DNA of 11,636 nt from a bacterium (GCA_021846765.1 JAJZWH010000026.1:1-11636), one strand, 5' to 3'; shown: positions 1-8,213, numbered from the stretch's first letter. Translations and numbers: made by a program. Notes: a model not told the origin generated them from the sequence alone.

Positions 1-1306
1 TTTGAGCTCGATTACGATGATCACGATAAAATTTAGTAAATAAATTAGGCATGATGCTCGGACTAATTCCTACTCCAAAATCTTTAATTGTAGTTTCGAC
101 TAAACCGTCTTTTGTCAGATGAGTTTCTATTTTGATTAATTTTGAATCACCACTATATTTAATTGCATTGTCGATTAAATTATTAATCACTTCATAAATA
201 CTTAAACGATCAACTCCTACGCTAGGAAGATTTGGTTGAATATTGGTTTCTAGCTTTATCCCTCTAACTTTTGCGCGAAGAGTAATTCCATCAATGGCTG
301 ACTGTATAATAGTATCCCATTTTTGCTCATCAAGTTGTAGCTCTAACTGATCATTGTCAACACGAGCTACGTTTAAGATGTTGTTAACGAAAGCTGTTAA
401 TTGTTGAGCGGTGGCGCTCATTTTTTGCATAAAATCTTGCATTTCTGGACTCACTTCCTTGCCCATTTCGTCTTCTAAAGCTTCAATATATCCTCTAAGA
501 ATAGTTAGAGGTGTTCTGAGCTCATGGACACTTAAAGCGACAAAACTAATAGCTTGATCGTCTTGTGAGTATTGTTTAGTGTGATCAAATAGCACCAACA
601 TTGTTTCTTTATGTTCAGGATTATCTCGGTTGTAATAGGCAGCTAAGTCAAAAAGTAGAGTTGGATGATTATCTAAAACATTAAGTTTTACTCTTTCCCA
701 ACTGTTTGTAGCAGTTGCCTTGTCTTGCTTAGCTTGTTTTAGCCATACATCAAGAGTGTTTTCGCTAGGGAATGACATATCCATAACCATATAAAAATTT
801 TTGCCAATTATATCGGTTGTTTTGAGACCTATATATTCCCCTGCTATTTTATTGGGAAAGATAATTGTTTCCTCTTGATCAAGAATAAAAAGAGGTAGGG
901 GCAAATTATTGGATACAAAATTAGGATCTGAGGTTGAATTATCTCTTTGTTGGTCGACAGTCGAGCTGAGTTGATAGACTTGCATTGCCAGGTTAGCTAC
1001 TAATTCTTTGCCGATCTTTAATTTATCAACATTCGGTGATGGAATAGTATCGCCGTTGGGGCTGATATGTAGTATTAACTGCCAAACAGCCTTAATAGGA
1101 CTAATTAAATGATTGGTAATAATTAAAGTGAAGACTAGGCTTATTATGACTGCTAAAACGAATAAGATCTCTGCGTAGTCTAAATTAGTTAGCTTGGTAT
1201 AAGAACGAAGCGTGATCCATCCGGCAATGATAAGAGCATTAGAGGCTAGGAAAGCAAGTAAGAGGGTAATAAAAAATTGTCTTTTAGTTCGGTTTAAATA
1301 ATCCAC
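1..1306 (-). CDS. PAS-containing membrane sensor histidine kinase, C-terminus outside window
   Basis: This is the N-terminal 435 residues of a two-component sensor kinase; the frame is open to the left edge. Two hydrophobic segments (about residues 11-33 and 46-67) are separated by only a short extracytoplasmic loop, so there is no large external sensor domain. A linker (70-130) and a PAS-like domain (about 134-245) follow. The HisKA H-box is HELRTPL with the phospho-accepting His at residue 261. The HATPase domain shows the N-box NLIDNA (376-381), G1 box DFGVGI (409-414) and F-box LFTKFYR (422-428); the G2 box would lie beyond the window. The chosen start is GTG at 1306 with AGGG upstream at short spacing. 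It begins 19 bp after the stop of the DUF3048 gene, so the two are probably co-transcribed. No response regulator is visible, so its partner is unknown. Family identity is secure; the signal sensed is not. Confidence 0.93.
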   Translation of the reverse strand, partial: MDYLNRTKRQFFITLLLAFLASNALIIAGWITLRSYTKLTNLDYAEILFVLAVIISLVFTLIITNHLISPIKAVWQLILHISPNGDTIPSPNVDKLKIGKELVANLAMQVYQLSSTVDQQRDNSTSDPNFVSNNLPLPLFILDQEETIIFPNKIAGEYIGLKTTDIIGKNFYMVMDMSFPSENTLDVWLKQAKQDKATATNSWERVKLNVLDNHPTLLFDLAAYYNRDNPEHKETMLVLFDHTKQYSQDDQAISFVALSVHELRTPLTILRGYIEALEDEMGKEVSPEMQDFMQKMSATAQQLTAFVNNILNVARVDNDQLELQLDEQKWDTIIQSAIDGITLRAKVRGIKLETNIQPNLPSVGVDRLSIYEVINNLIDNAIKYSGDSKLIKIETHLTKDGLVETTIKDFGVGISPSIMPNLFTKFYRDHRNRAQ

Positions 1307-1325
1307 GTTTACCCTACATTGTATA

Positions 1326-2570
1326 TTATTGATAATTTATTTGATTCTTGGAAGCTAATACGGTTATCCAGGTTTGTCCAGCGTTAAGTTTGAGCGGTTG
1401 GTTATTGTCGGTGGTAAAGGTTAAAGGTGCTTGGGCAGAAGCTTTGTTCCATTGGCCGATGGTTACAGTTCCGTCTTGGAAAACATAGGCCTGGCCTTGT
1501 CCGATAGTTTGGTAGACCGAATAATATGCATCTGATGTATCCAATGGTCCTTGACTCCAGGGCACAATCATGCCAATGACTACTTTAGGGTCTATTTGTT
1601 GGTGGGTATTGGCTCCAATTTGTGGAGCTCCTCCTTCGCTGCGTTCATAACTGTCGGTCTTTTTGTTATAGCTATAGCTGACATTATAAGTTGAATAAGA
1701 TGGATTAAAGTTGATAGTTGTTGCATTGGGATTAGCCGCTGGGGCATCGGGCTTTCTTGGCCAGCCACTATAATTACTTGAAGTCCACCCCAATTTAGCT
1801 TCAAGATTCATTAAATCGCTAAGACTGGTATATACATTATGTGGAGCTGGACGAGAAGATATTCGATGATAATAATTTGGGTAATCTAAGTAATCGAGAT
1901 TTTTAACACCTAATTCTGGAATCTCGGCTAAAGCTAGGGGGCTACCACCGACATGAGCTAAAGGTGCATCAAATCCTAAGTCCCAATCAAGAAAGTACGG
2001 CCGAGCTGATCTAATCGGACCAACGTTACTGGGTAGCTGATTTTGATATAAAGCCATAAAACGGGTTATTCCTCCTTCGGTTAATGCTTCAAAGATCACT
2101 CCTGCTTGGCTGAGACCTGCTTGAGGTCTAGCATATGGTGTATTTTCGATCATCACAGCAGTTATTGGCCGTTGATTGACGCTAGGGGCAACTGCTAGGC
2201 CGGTTAGCGTAGAAGGTACTGTCTTGGGGGCAAGTACAGGTTTTTTAGTTGGTTGTTTTAATGCAATTACGGGTTTTGTTGAATGATGACTAGTTCTAGT
2301 CAAAGACCAAGCAACTAGTCCTAGGGCAATAATGAATACTGCAATTAAACCACTTACTAGCAATTGTTTTTTAGTTGGTGGCCAATATTTTTTTTTAGTT
2401 TTTTGAATAGGATGAGTATAGATCAATGGATTATTAGTAGGGCTTGACTGTTCAGTCTGGTTCAGAGCGTCATGACTAGCAATTTCTTCGGGAGTCTGAA
2501 AATTTGAAATATCTATTTTTGGCTGACGAATTTTGGTTGCCGAGCGATTTGCTCGTATGTCGTTTTGCAT
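1326..2570 (-). CDS. Membrane-anchored DUF3048 (YerB-like) domain protein
   Basis: This 414-residue protein has a polar cytoplasmic N-terminus (1-68), one transmembrane segment (about 69-90), and a short Lys/Pro/Thr-rich linker. The extracytoplasmic part fits DUF3048, a two-part domain known from Bacillus YerB and related envelope proteins. Supporting signatures are ENTPYARPQAGL (142-153), the ALTEGGITRFMALY stretch (162-175), GPIRSARPY (184-192), and a C-terminal half ending in a beta-rich segment with WITVL. Relatives are usually lipoproteins, but this one has no lipobox and is held by a signal anchor. The biochemical role of DUF3048 is not established; cell-envelope function is inferred from topology and neighbours. 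The ATG at 2570 is preceded by a TAAAAT box 7 nt upstream and no clear Shine-Dalgarno, so it may also be transcribed from its own leaderless promoter. The gap to gltX upstream is 35 bp. Confidence 0.88.
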   Translation of the reverse strand: MQNDIRANRSATKIRQPKIDISNFQTPEEIASHDALNQTEQSSPTNNPLIYTHPIQKTKKKYWPPTKKQLLVSGLIAVFIIALGLVAWSLTRTSHHSTKPVIALKQPTKKPVLAPKTVPSTLTGLAVAPSVNQRPITAVMIENTPYARPQAGLSQAGVIFEALTEGGITRFMALYQNQLPSNVGPIRSARPYFLDWDLGFDAPLAHVGGSPLALAEIPELGVKNLDYLDYPNYYHRISSRPAPHNVYTSLSDLMNLEAKLGWTSSNYSGWPRKPDAPAANPNATTINFNPSYSTYNVSYSYNKKTDSYERSEGGAPQIGANTHQQIDPKVVIGMIVPWSQGPLDTSDAYYSVYQTIGQGQAYVFQDGTVTIGQWNKASAQAPLTFTTDNNQPLKLNAGQTWITVLASKNQINYQ

Positions 2571-2577
2571 AAGCTTT

Positions 2578-2583
2578 ATTTTA
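2578..2583 (-). promoter_or_regulatory. -10-like box abutting the DUF3048 gene start
   Basis: Read on the minus strand, TAAAAT lies 7 nt before the ATG at 2570, which would put the transcription start at or beside the start codon. There is no obvious -35 hexamer at 17 bp and no ribosome binding site in the gap. This fits a leaderless transcript, but AT-rich DNA produces such boxes by chance. Confidence 0.3.
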
Positions 2584-2605
2584 ACATGGGTAACCTTGAT
2601 TTGAT

Positions 2606-4036
2606 TTATAAGTTGTTGATTTGTTGTTCTAATCTGCTAAGAGTTCTATCTTTACCGATTACAGCTAAACTTTCGGCTAAAGGTGGACTTGATGGTGCTT
2701 GAGTACTGGCGATGCGAATCAGACTAAATAGAATTGCTGGTGGCTGATTAGTCTCTATCAATAATTGGTTTAAGCTATCTGTTAGGCTAGTAAGACTAAA
2801 ATCACATTCGCTTAGTTTAGTGGTGGCTATGATTAGGAGCTGTTTTAATTGATCGTTTCCTAGCTCTTTTAATTTTTTGTTATTGTTAATTAAATCTGGG
2901 TTAATTGGTAAATCAACAAAAAAGAAACGCGTTAATTCCGCTAGTTCTTTTAAGTATTTTAATCGTTCTTGTACTAATTCTAGAACTTTATTTTTGTATG
3001 ATTGATCATATTTGTCGGCTTCTTTAGGCCAAAATCTATCAGATTGAATAGCTAGTTGGTCAATCGACAGATTGCGAATATGCATTCCGTTCATCCAAAG
3101 TAATCTTTGTTCATCGAATCTTGCCCCACTTTTTTGAACTCGATTTAAACCAAAAGCTTTAATTAATTCGTTTTTGGAATATATTTCTTGAACGCTGCCA
3201 TCGTTCCATCCAAGACAGGCAATAAAATTTATTAAAGCCGATTGTAAATAGCCATCATTTATATATTCTAATAAATCTTTAGCTCCATCTCTTTTACTTA
3301 ATTTTTTATTACCTGCTGAATTAAGGACTGGAGGAGGTGTGGCTAAATATGGTCGTTCAATTGATAATGCTTCATAAAGATTTAAAAAGTTAGGCACTGA
3401 AGCGATAAATTCATGCCCCCTAAGAACATGAGTTATTTTCATTTCATAATCATCAACAATGTGAGCAAAGTTGTATGTTGGGAAACCATCGGATTTTATT
3501 AATACAAAATCATCAATTGCTTCTTGACCGGCGGATAAGTCGCCCATTACTTCATCGTGCCAGTGATAATCTTTGGGTTCAGACTTAAATCTTAATGGTT
3601 TTGTTTTATCCCAGGCAGATAATGTTTGTGGTCGATAATTTCTAAACAGAAAAGGTTTATGTTGTTTGATAGATTGTTGTCTAAGATCATTTATTTCTTC
3701 TGGAGTAAAAGTATCACTATAGGCCCTACCCTTATTAATTAAGACTTCTGCCCAACGATGATATATATTTAATCTTTGGCTTTGGATATAGGGTCCATAT
3801 TTTCCTGGAACATCTGGACCTTCGTCATAATCTAATCCAAGAATTTTTAAACAGTTAATGATATGCTCAATACTGCCGGCCACTTCTCTCTTTTGATCGG
3901 TGTCTTCTATGCGCAGGATAAATTGTCCATTTTCATGTTTAGCTAAAAGCCAAGCAAAAAGAGCCGTACGAATATTACCTACATGGATAAAACCAGTAGG
4001 GCTAGGAGCAAATCTGGTGCGAACTTTATTACTCAT
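2606..4036 (-). CDS. gltX: Glutamyl-tRNA synthetase (class I)
   Basis: It charges tRNA with glutamate in the cytoplasm; in bacteria lacking GlnRS it often also makes Glu-tRNA(Gln) for GatCAB, which cannot be decided here. The 476-residue length is normal for the family. The class I signatures are present: FAPSPTGFIHVGNIRTALF (9-27) with HVGN as the HIGH motif, LRIEDTD (41-47), the GHEF region (207-210), and KLSKRDG (245-251) as the KMSKS motif. The C-terminal helical anticodon-binding region is complete. The zinc-binding cysteines found near residue 100 in E. coli-type enzymes are absent (YSDTF at 106-110). The start is ATG at 4036 with no strong Shine-Dalgarno and an AT-rich stretch immediately upstream. 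It is the only housekeeping enzyme in a run of envelope genes and sits 38 bp after the DUF4367-like gene. Confidence 0.97.
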   Translation of the reverse strand: MSNKVRTRFAPSPTGFIHVGNIRTALFAWLLAKHENGQFILRIEDTDQKREVAGSIEHIINCLKILGLDYDEGPDVPGKYGPYIQSQRLNIYHRWAEVLINKGRAYSDTFTPEEINDLRQQSIKQHKPFLFRNYRPQTLSAWDKTKPLRFKSEPKDYHWHDEVMGDLSAGQEAIDDFVLIKSDGFPTYNFAHIVDDYEMKITHVLRGHEFIASVPNFLNLYEALSIERPYLATPPPVLNSAGNKKLSKRDGAKDLLEYINDGYLQSALINFIACLGWNDGSVQEIYSKNELIKAFGLNRVQKSGARFDEQRLLWMNGMHIRNLSIDQLAIQSDRFWPKEADKYDQSYKNKVLELVQERLKYLKELAELTRFFFVDLPINPDLINNNKKLKELGNDQLKQLLIIATTKLSECDFSLTSLTDSLNQLLIETNQPPAILFSLIRIASTQAPSSPPLAESLAVIGKDRTLSRLEQQINNL

Positions 4037-4074
4037 AATTTAAATAGTTAATAATAAAATAGTCCTTGGGGCAA

Positions 4075-5103
4075 CTAAACAGTAGTAGCAAGTTTAATTA
4101 TTTGGTTAGTACTAAGGCTGCTGTTTCCTTGGACTTGATACCAGATACCATTAGATACCCAAGCAGCTTGATCCTTGCCATACAAATATATTGATTTGCC
4201 ATCTACTGTAATTTTTTGGTAATTATGACCTTCAGTTGGTATCACTACACTGCTAACAAGGGTTGCGCTGTCCCAATTTGATGAATGTTCAGTTAGGGTA
4301 AAATGACGTTTGTCAATATTACTATTATATGCAAATTGTACAGTTCCTGGTTGATAACCTACGCTTGCTAGGGAAAAACCTGATGGTTTATAACCAGGTA
4401 GATGGACTGCAAATCCAGCTTTAATACTGGCTACTTTAGCCATTAAATTTGGAATGTTTTGATACACTCCAAACCCTAGAAGAGATAAGCCCATAACTAC
4501 TACGGCCGTATAGGCTAATGCCTTACCCTTAAACAAGTGCTTAGGATGTAATCGTTTAAGTTCTTTTCTAGTTAGAGGTGGTTGCTCGTGAGTCTTAGCT
4601 TTAGCTATGGCTAAATCATATAAATCCTTTTTAGCTGGTTCGACTGGTCGGATAGGTTGTTGATTAAAAATAGTACTGGGTCTTGGAGCAGTCTTGACCG
4701 CCGCCCCATATCGGTCTATTTGAGGACTTTTAGCGTATGTTCGAGCTCTAGTAGCTGTTCTTGGGTTAATGTTGCCGACAAAAGTTGGCGGAACGATCTT
4801 TGGACTGTTAGTGATTTGGTTAATTGGGTTATTTATTTTAGTGATTAGTCTAGTGCTTTTAGTAGGCTTAGTTACCGCTTGTCGCATTAGAGTTTGCGAA
4901 GGGGTTGGTTTCTTTTCTAGGTTATGAATATGATGTACAGTTTGAGTTTTGGGTTGATTATTGTTTTTTGTAGTTAAATGTTGTGAATAATTATTTTGTA
5001 CGGGTTTTCTTATTACTCCGTCAATTGTATTGATTGGACTTCCAGAGATTGCGTTATATCTCTGGCCATTCAGTTGAATTGTTGTCCGATTTTTTTTATC
5101 CAC
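4075..5103 (-). CDS. Single-pass membrane protein with DUF4367-like extracytoplasmic domain
   Basis: With a GTG start at 5103 the product has 342 residues. The first 190 are cytoplasmic, low in complexity and basic (Lys, Asn, Pro, Thr), and include a short motif (SQTLMRQAV) that I associate from memory with saccharibacterial envelope proteins. A transmembrane segment lies at about 195-215. The remaining ~115 residues form a beta-rich outer domain (LPGYKPSGFSL, then GTVQFAY, then ITVDGKSIYLYG and WVSNGIWYQV) resembling DUF4367, a domain found on anti-sigma-factor-like and lipoprotein partners. A longer form starting with TTG at 5181 is possible. I prefer the GTG because AAGG sits about 11 nt before it and the 26 extra residues look unlike protein. 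The function is unknown. It heads the minus-strand block and is divergent from the PEGA gene. Confidence 0.75.
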   Translation of the reverse strand: MDKKNRTTIQLNGQRYNAISGSPINTIDGVIRKPVQNNYSQHLTTKNNNQPKTQTVHHIHNLEKKPTPSQTLMRQAVTKPTKSTRLITKINNPINQITNSPKIVPPTFVGNINPRTATRARTYAKSPQIDRYGAAVKTAPRPSTIFNQQPIRPVEPAKKDLYDLAIAKAKTHEQPPLTRKELKRLHPKHLFKGKALAYTAVVVMGLSLLGFGVYQNIPNLMAKVASIKAGFAVHLPGYKPSGFSLASVGYQPGTVQFAYNSNIDKRHFTLTEHSSNWDSATLVSSVVIPTEGHNYQKITVDGKSIYLYGKDQAAWVSNGIWYQVQGNSSLSTNQIIKLATTV

Positions 5104-5112
5104 TGTTTTTAT

Positions 5113-5118
5113 CACCTT
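5113..5118 (-). promoter_or_regulatory. Ribosome binding site supporting the GTG start at 5103
   Basis: On the minus strand AAGGTG occurs 9 nt before the GTG at 5103-5101. This decides between that start and the upstream TTG at 5181, which also has an AAGGA but only 3 nt away. Confidence 0.45.
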
Positions 5119-5254
5119 ATTGTTAACATAACCATAACATTTAGTTGTTATTATCTTAATACTACTTGTACTTAGCTGCAAGTGTCCTTAGAATATAAAC
5201 TGAGATTTTAAAGTTTTTTTCAACAATTAAGCCTAGATTAGGTTTGATTATTTA

Positions 5255-5260
5255 TATAAT
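5255..5260 (+). promoter_or_regulatory. Consensus -10 box directly before the PEGA gene
   Basis: A perfect TATAAT ends 6 nt before the ATG at 5267, so transcription would start at the start codon itself. No Shine-Dalgarno fits in the 6 nt, and no good -35 is seen 17 bp upstream. It lies in the divergent spacer shared with the minus-strand DUF4367-like gene. Confidence 0.45.
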
Positions 5261-5266
5261 AAGATT

Positions 5267-6739
5267 ATGGATTACCTTGACCCCAAAAAGCAGAAGAGAT
5301 ATAAGTTATTTCTTTGGCTGGGTTATGGATTAGTGAGTATTGCTATTGCTATAGGTTGCGTGATTTTACTATGGGAGGCTTATGGCTATAGTTTTAGTTT
5401 CAGTAATGGTCAAGTCATTCAAGATGGGATGATATTCTTATCCAGTCAACCCAATCCGGCATCGATTTATATTAATGGAAAATTGAATTCGGCCACCACC
5501 AATACTAGATTGACGATACCTGCGGGAATGTATACTTTTACAATTGCTTCAGCAGGCTATAGGTCTTGGACACATGTTATACCAATTATAGGAGGCCAGG
5601 TTGTTCACTATGATTATCCTTTGCTTTTCCCTGTTAATTTAACTTCTACTAAAATAGCTCAATTTCCGACTGCTCCAGGAGTAGCTACCCAAAGCCCTTC
5701 TCAACAATATTTAGTAATTTCTTCACCAACTAATTTTGATAGTTTCTTAATGTATGATTTAACGAATCCGACTGCTCCGCCTACAGTATTAAATCTACCT
5801 TCTTCAATAGTTACTTCTGCTCAAGGAACCCAATCATGGAGGGTAGTCGGTTGGGCAAACGATAATCAGTACTTACTTCTAGATCATCTATATAATAATG
5901 GGTCTCAAGAGTTCATTGAATTAAATACTCAGAATCCTGGACAATCGATTAATATTAACAAAACTTTTAATGTTAATCCTACTAACGTAACCTTGAATAA
6001 TTTACAGTACAATCAATTCTATTTTTATGATGCATCAACTAAGGTACTTTCTGAGGCGACCTTAGGCAGTTCAACGGTTACCACAGTAGAGCCTGGGGTT
6101 CTTGCTTATAAGAGCTATCTATCGAACATTATAGTTTATGCCACTACGACTGGGGCACCTAAAGGTCAGGTGGCTATTGAATTAGATAACGGAACGCAAG
6201 ATTATTTTGTTCGAGATATGCCGATTTCTCAGACCTATTTACTAAATATGGCTAATTATAGTGGTAATGATTATTTAGTAGTTGGGGCCAGTTCGGATAA
6301 TTTAGTTTATCTCTACGAAAATCCATTGAATCAAGCTACATTAACAACCGGTGCTCCTATAGAACCTTTTAGAGCAATCAGAATCAATGCCCCTAATTAT
6401 GATTCTTTTGCCCCAACCGCTCAATTTATTATGGTCGAAAATGGTACTTCATTCGTTGTCTATGATTTTTATGATCAAGCTGTGCATACCTATACTACTA
6501 CTCAGCCTTTAGAAGCTCCTCAAACCCATGCTGTCTGGATGGACGGAGATCGAATTATCTATGTTAGCAATGGCGCGCTAACAGTAGCTGATTTTGATAA
6601 TACAAATAGGCAGACATTAACTAATGCTTTGCCTAACTATCAGCCTTTCTTTGCGCCTAATTATCATTCATATTTTACTCTTACGTTAAGCAAAAAAGGA
6701 CAAATTGACTTAGAGCAAACATCTCTTATTGCAAGCTAG
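5267..6739 (+). CDS. PEGA-domain membrane protein with beta-propeller-like outer domain
   Basis: This 490-residue protein has a short basic N-terminus (DPKKQKRYK), one transmembrane segment (about 13-37), and the rest outside the membrane. Residues about 54-125 fit a PEGA domain: SSQPNPASIYINGKLN, then TNTRLTIPAGMYTFTIASAGY, a small beta-sandwich common in surface proteins. From about 130 to the end there are repeated beta-strand units with WANDNQYLLLDH, DNLVYLYENP and DGDRIIYVSNG patterns, typical of a TolB/WD40-like propeller. Catalytic residues are not evident; a binding or scaffolding role at the cell surface is inferred. The ATG at 5267 is directly preceded by TATAAT, suggesting a leaderless mRNA. 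Its TAG ends at 6739 and the convergent sortase gene's stop begins at 6740, leaving no intergenic base. It appears to form its own transcription unit. Confidence 0.82.
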   Translation: MDYLDPKKQKRYKLFLWLGYGLVSIAIAIGCVILLWEAYGYSFSFSNGQVIQDGMIFLSSQPNPASIYINGKLNSATTNTRLTIPAGMYTFTIASAGYRSWTHVIPIIGGQVVHYDYPLLFPVNLTSTKIAQFPTAPGVATQSPSQQYLVISSPTNFDSFLMYDLTNPTAPPTVLNLPSSIVTSAQGTQSWRVVGWANDNQYLLLDHLYNNGSQEFIELNTQNPGQSININKTFNVNPTNVTLNNLQYNQFYFYDASTKVLSEATLGSSTVTTVEPGVLAYKSYLSNIIVYATTTGAPKGQVAIELDNGTQDYFVRDMPISQTYLLNMANYSGNDYLVVGASSDNLVYLYENPLNQATLTTGAPIEPFRAIRINAPNYDSFAPTAQFIMVENGTSFVVYDFYDQAVHTYTTTQPLEAPQTHAVWMDGDRIIYVSNGALTVADFDNTNRQTLTNALPNYQPFFAPNYHSYFTLTLSKKGQIDLEQTSLIAS

Positions 6740-8041
6740 TTAATTAGTTTTAAATTCCTTTTTATACCAGTGCCAGATATACCAAATAACAATTAATACT
6801 AGTAAGCCTATTAAAACCTTACCGTAAGTATTAGATATAAATCGAGACCATAGAGACGGACCGTTGCCGGGCAGTCTAGTGACAGCGCTGGTTGTACTAA
6901 CTGTAGGAGTTGCTGCGCTGTTGGTGTCTGGGTTGGGACTGATTTGATTGCCAACTACTACTAAACGATTAAGGCTAGTACCTGGAGGGTCGCAGGTTAT
7001 TAATGTTGCTGTATCTGGATGGCCGGCTATTGGATTAAGTACGCTTACATCGCTAGGGTTAACTATATGGGTCGAGAAAACCTTATAGGCGTAAACAGTA
7101 TCGTGATAAGTTAAATAAAAGACGTCTCCAGGTACTAAATCGTGTAATAAAACAAAAGCAAATTTATATTTCCCAGGGTTAAAAATATTATTAGAAGAAT
7201 GCCCAAAAAAAGAAGCGTTACCAACTTGACCAGGAAAGGCAGTTGTTGGGTAATGGACTACTCCACCTTCGAGGTCGTTTTCGATTAAGTTTTCACTCGT
7301 CGATGTAGCGGTATAATTAACTGGTATCTCAACATTAATTTTGGGGATAATTACTTGAGGCGTTGGACTAGGTGCAATTGTAGAGTTGCTCAATATTATA
7401 GGTGTAGCAGTATCGTGGCGGCTGGGTTGGATAAAAGGAGCAATTAATATTTGGTTAAAAAACCCAAACAGTAAGATAAAAACTACTATTACTCCCATGC
7501 TTAAACCAAATAAAGCTGATTGTAAATGATGTTTTAGGGTTAATTTAGGAGGGGCCTGGGCTTTGTTGCGGATATTTCTGCGAATAGTTGTTGAGCTTTG
7601 TTTCTGGCTACGAGGTTTAGCTATAGCTCGTTGGTTGACGTGTTGAGTTAATTTTAGAGCTTGTTCATTTTGAGATACGGATTGAGTTAATGAACTGTGT
7701 TTATGGGCATTTTTATTGCTATCATAAAATTCTTGCCATACTTGTTTTTTATCAGCATCACTCAAGTTTTGATAATAGTTATGCCATTCTGTCTGGATTT
7801 GCACCAAATCTTTGTTCGAAGTAGTTAGTTCATACATGAATTGCTGATGTTTACTGCGATGGATTGAAGCTTCTGCTTCCATTTCTTCTTTTAGGGCGTC
7901 TGGTTCTTGAGCGTAAAGTCTATTTACTTTATCGCGTATAAAATTTACAGCTAAGTTTTGAGGTACATTAATAATATTCCCTGGTTGTTGATCAGGTTTA
8001 ATATTATTTGGTTCACTACTATCTAGATTATTGTTGGCCAT
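6740..8041 (-). CDS. Sortase family transpeptidase, membrane-embedded, with long cytoplasmic N-terminus
   Basis: Sortases cleave a C-terminal sorting motif of exported proteins and join them to the wall or to each other as pilus polymers. The 433-residue product has a long charged N-terminus (1-170, helical, rich in Gln/Lys/Asn). A transmembrane segment (about 176-200) and a Thr/Pro-rich linker follow. The sortase barrel (about 228-368) starts at IIPKINVEIPV. The catalytic set is visible: His281 in FFGHSS, Cys350 in LITCDPPG and Arg359 in LNRLVV. It has a second transmembrane helix (about 407-424) and a basic tail (KKEFK), unlike short class A enzymes. LPGNG (390-394) before this helix resembles a sorting signal. 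I cannot assign a class confidently (D/E-like). The start is ATG at 8041, without a clear Shine-Dalgarno. No other LPxTG protein is seen in this window, so its substrates lie elsewhere. Confidence 0.92.
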   Translation of the reverse strand: MANNNLDSSEPNNIKPDQQPGNIINVPQNLAVNFIRDKVNRLYAQEPDALKEEMEAEASIHRSKHQQFMYELTTSNKDLVQIQTEWHNYYQNLSDADKKQVWQEFYDSNKNAHKHSSLTQSVSQNEQALKLTQHVNQRAIAKPRSQKQSSTTIRRNIRNKAQAPPKLTLKHHLQSALFGLSMGVIVVFILLFGFFNQILIAPFIQPSRHDTATPIILSNSTIAPSPTPQVIIPKINVEIPVNYTATSTSENLIENDLEGGVVHYPTTAFPGQVGNASFFGHSSNNIFNPGKYKFAFVLLHDLVPGDVFYLTYHDTVYAYKVFSTHIVNPSDVSVLNPIAGHPDTATLITCDPPGTSLNRLVVVGNQISPNPDTNSAATPTVSTTSAVTRLPGNGPSLWSRFISNTYGKVLIGLLVLIVIWYIWHWYKKEFKTN

Positions 8042-8064
8042 AATTTATATAAACTACAAACTAA

Positions 8065-8087
8065 ATACTTATCTAAAATATAAGTAT
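8065..8087. repeat. 8-bp inverted repeat between divergent sortase gene and tRNA-Leu
   Basis: ATACTTAT (8065-8072) and ATAAGTAT (8080-8087) are perfect complements around a 7-nt spacer. The repeat overlaps candidate -10 boxes in both directions (TATACT on the minus strand at 8088-8083, TACAAT on the plus strand at 8090-8095). It could be an operator or merely AT-rich promoter DNA. Confidence 0.35.
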
Positions 8088-8127
8088 AGTACAATTAAAC
8101 TTTGAAGTGTTCCTTAAAGTTAATAAA

Positions 8128-8213
8128 GCCGGAATGGCGGAATTGGTATACGCGCACGACTCAAAATCGTGTTCCTTTTTGGAATGAGGGTTCGATTCCC
8201 TCTTCCGGCACCA
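8128..8213 (+). tRNA. tRNA-Leu (anticodon CAA), CCA encoded
   Basis: This is a complete class II tRNA. Acceptor strands GCCGGAA (8128-8134) and TTCCGGC (8203-8209) pair fully, followed by A8210 and an encoded CCA (8211-8213). The anticodon stem CACGA/TCGTG encloses the loop CTCAAAA, placing CAA at positions 34-36, which reads UUG leucine codons. The long variable arm is a TTCC/GGAA stem with a T5 loop, as expected for tRNA-Leu. The T arm is GAGGG-TTCGATT-CCCTC. It is transcribed away from the sortase gene. Its 3' half is overlapped on the other strand by the end of a serine-recombinase remnant, making it a probable integration site. No functional defect is seen in the tRNA. Confidence 0.97.

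Noticed and set aside
1592..1804. 70-codon minus-strand ORF inside the DUF3048 gene
   Set aside because: It is an out-of-frame shadow of a well-supported gene, with no family signature.
4657..4848. 63-codon plus-strand ORF
   Set aside because: Lies antisense within the DUF4367-like gene; Ser-rich shadow composition and no ribosome binding site.
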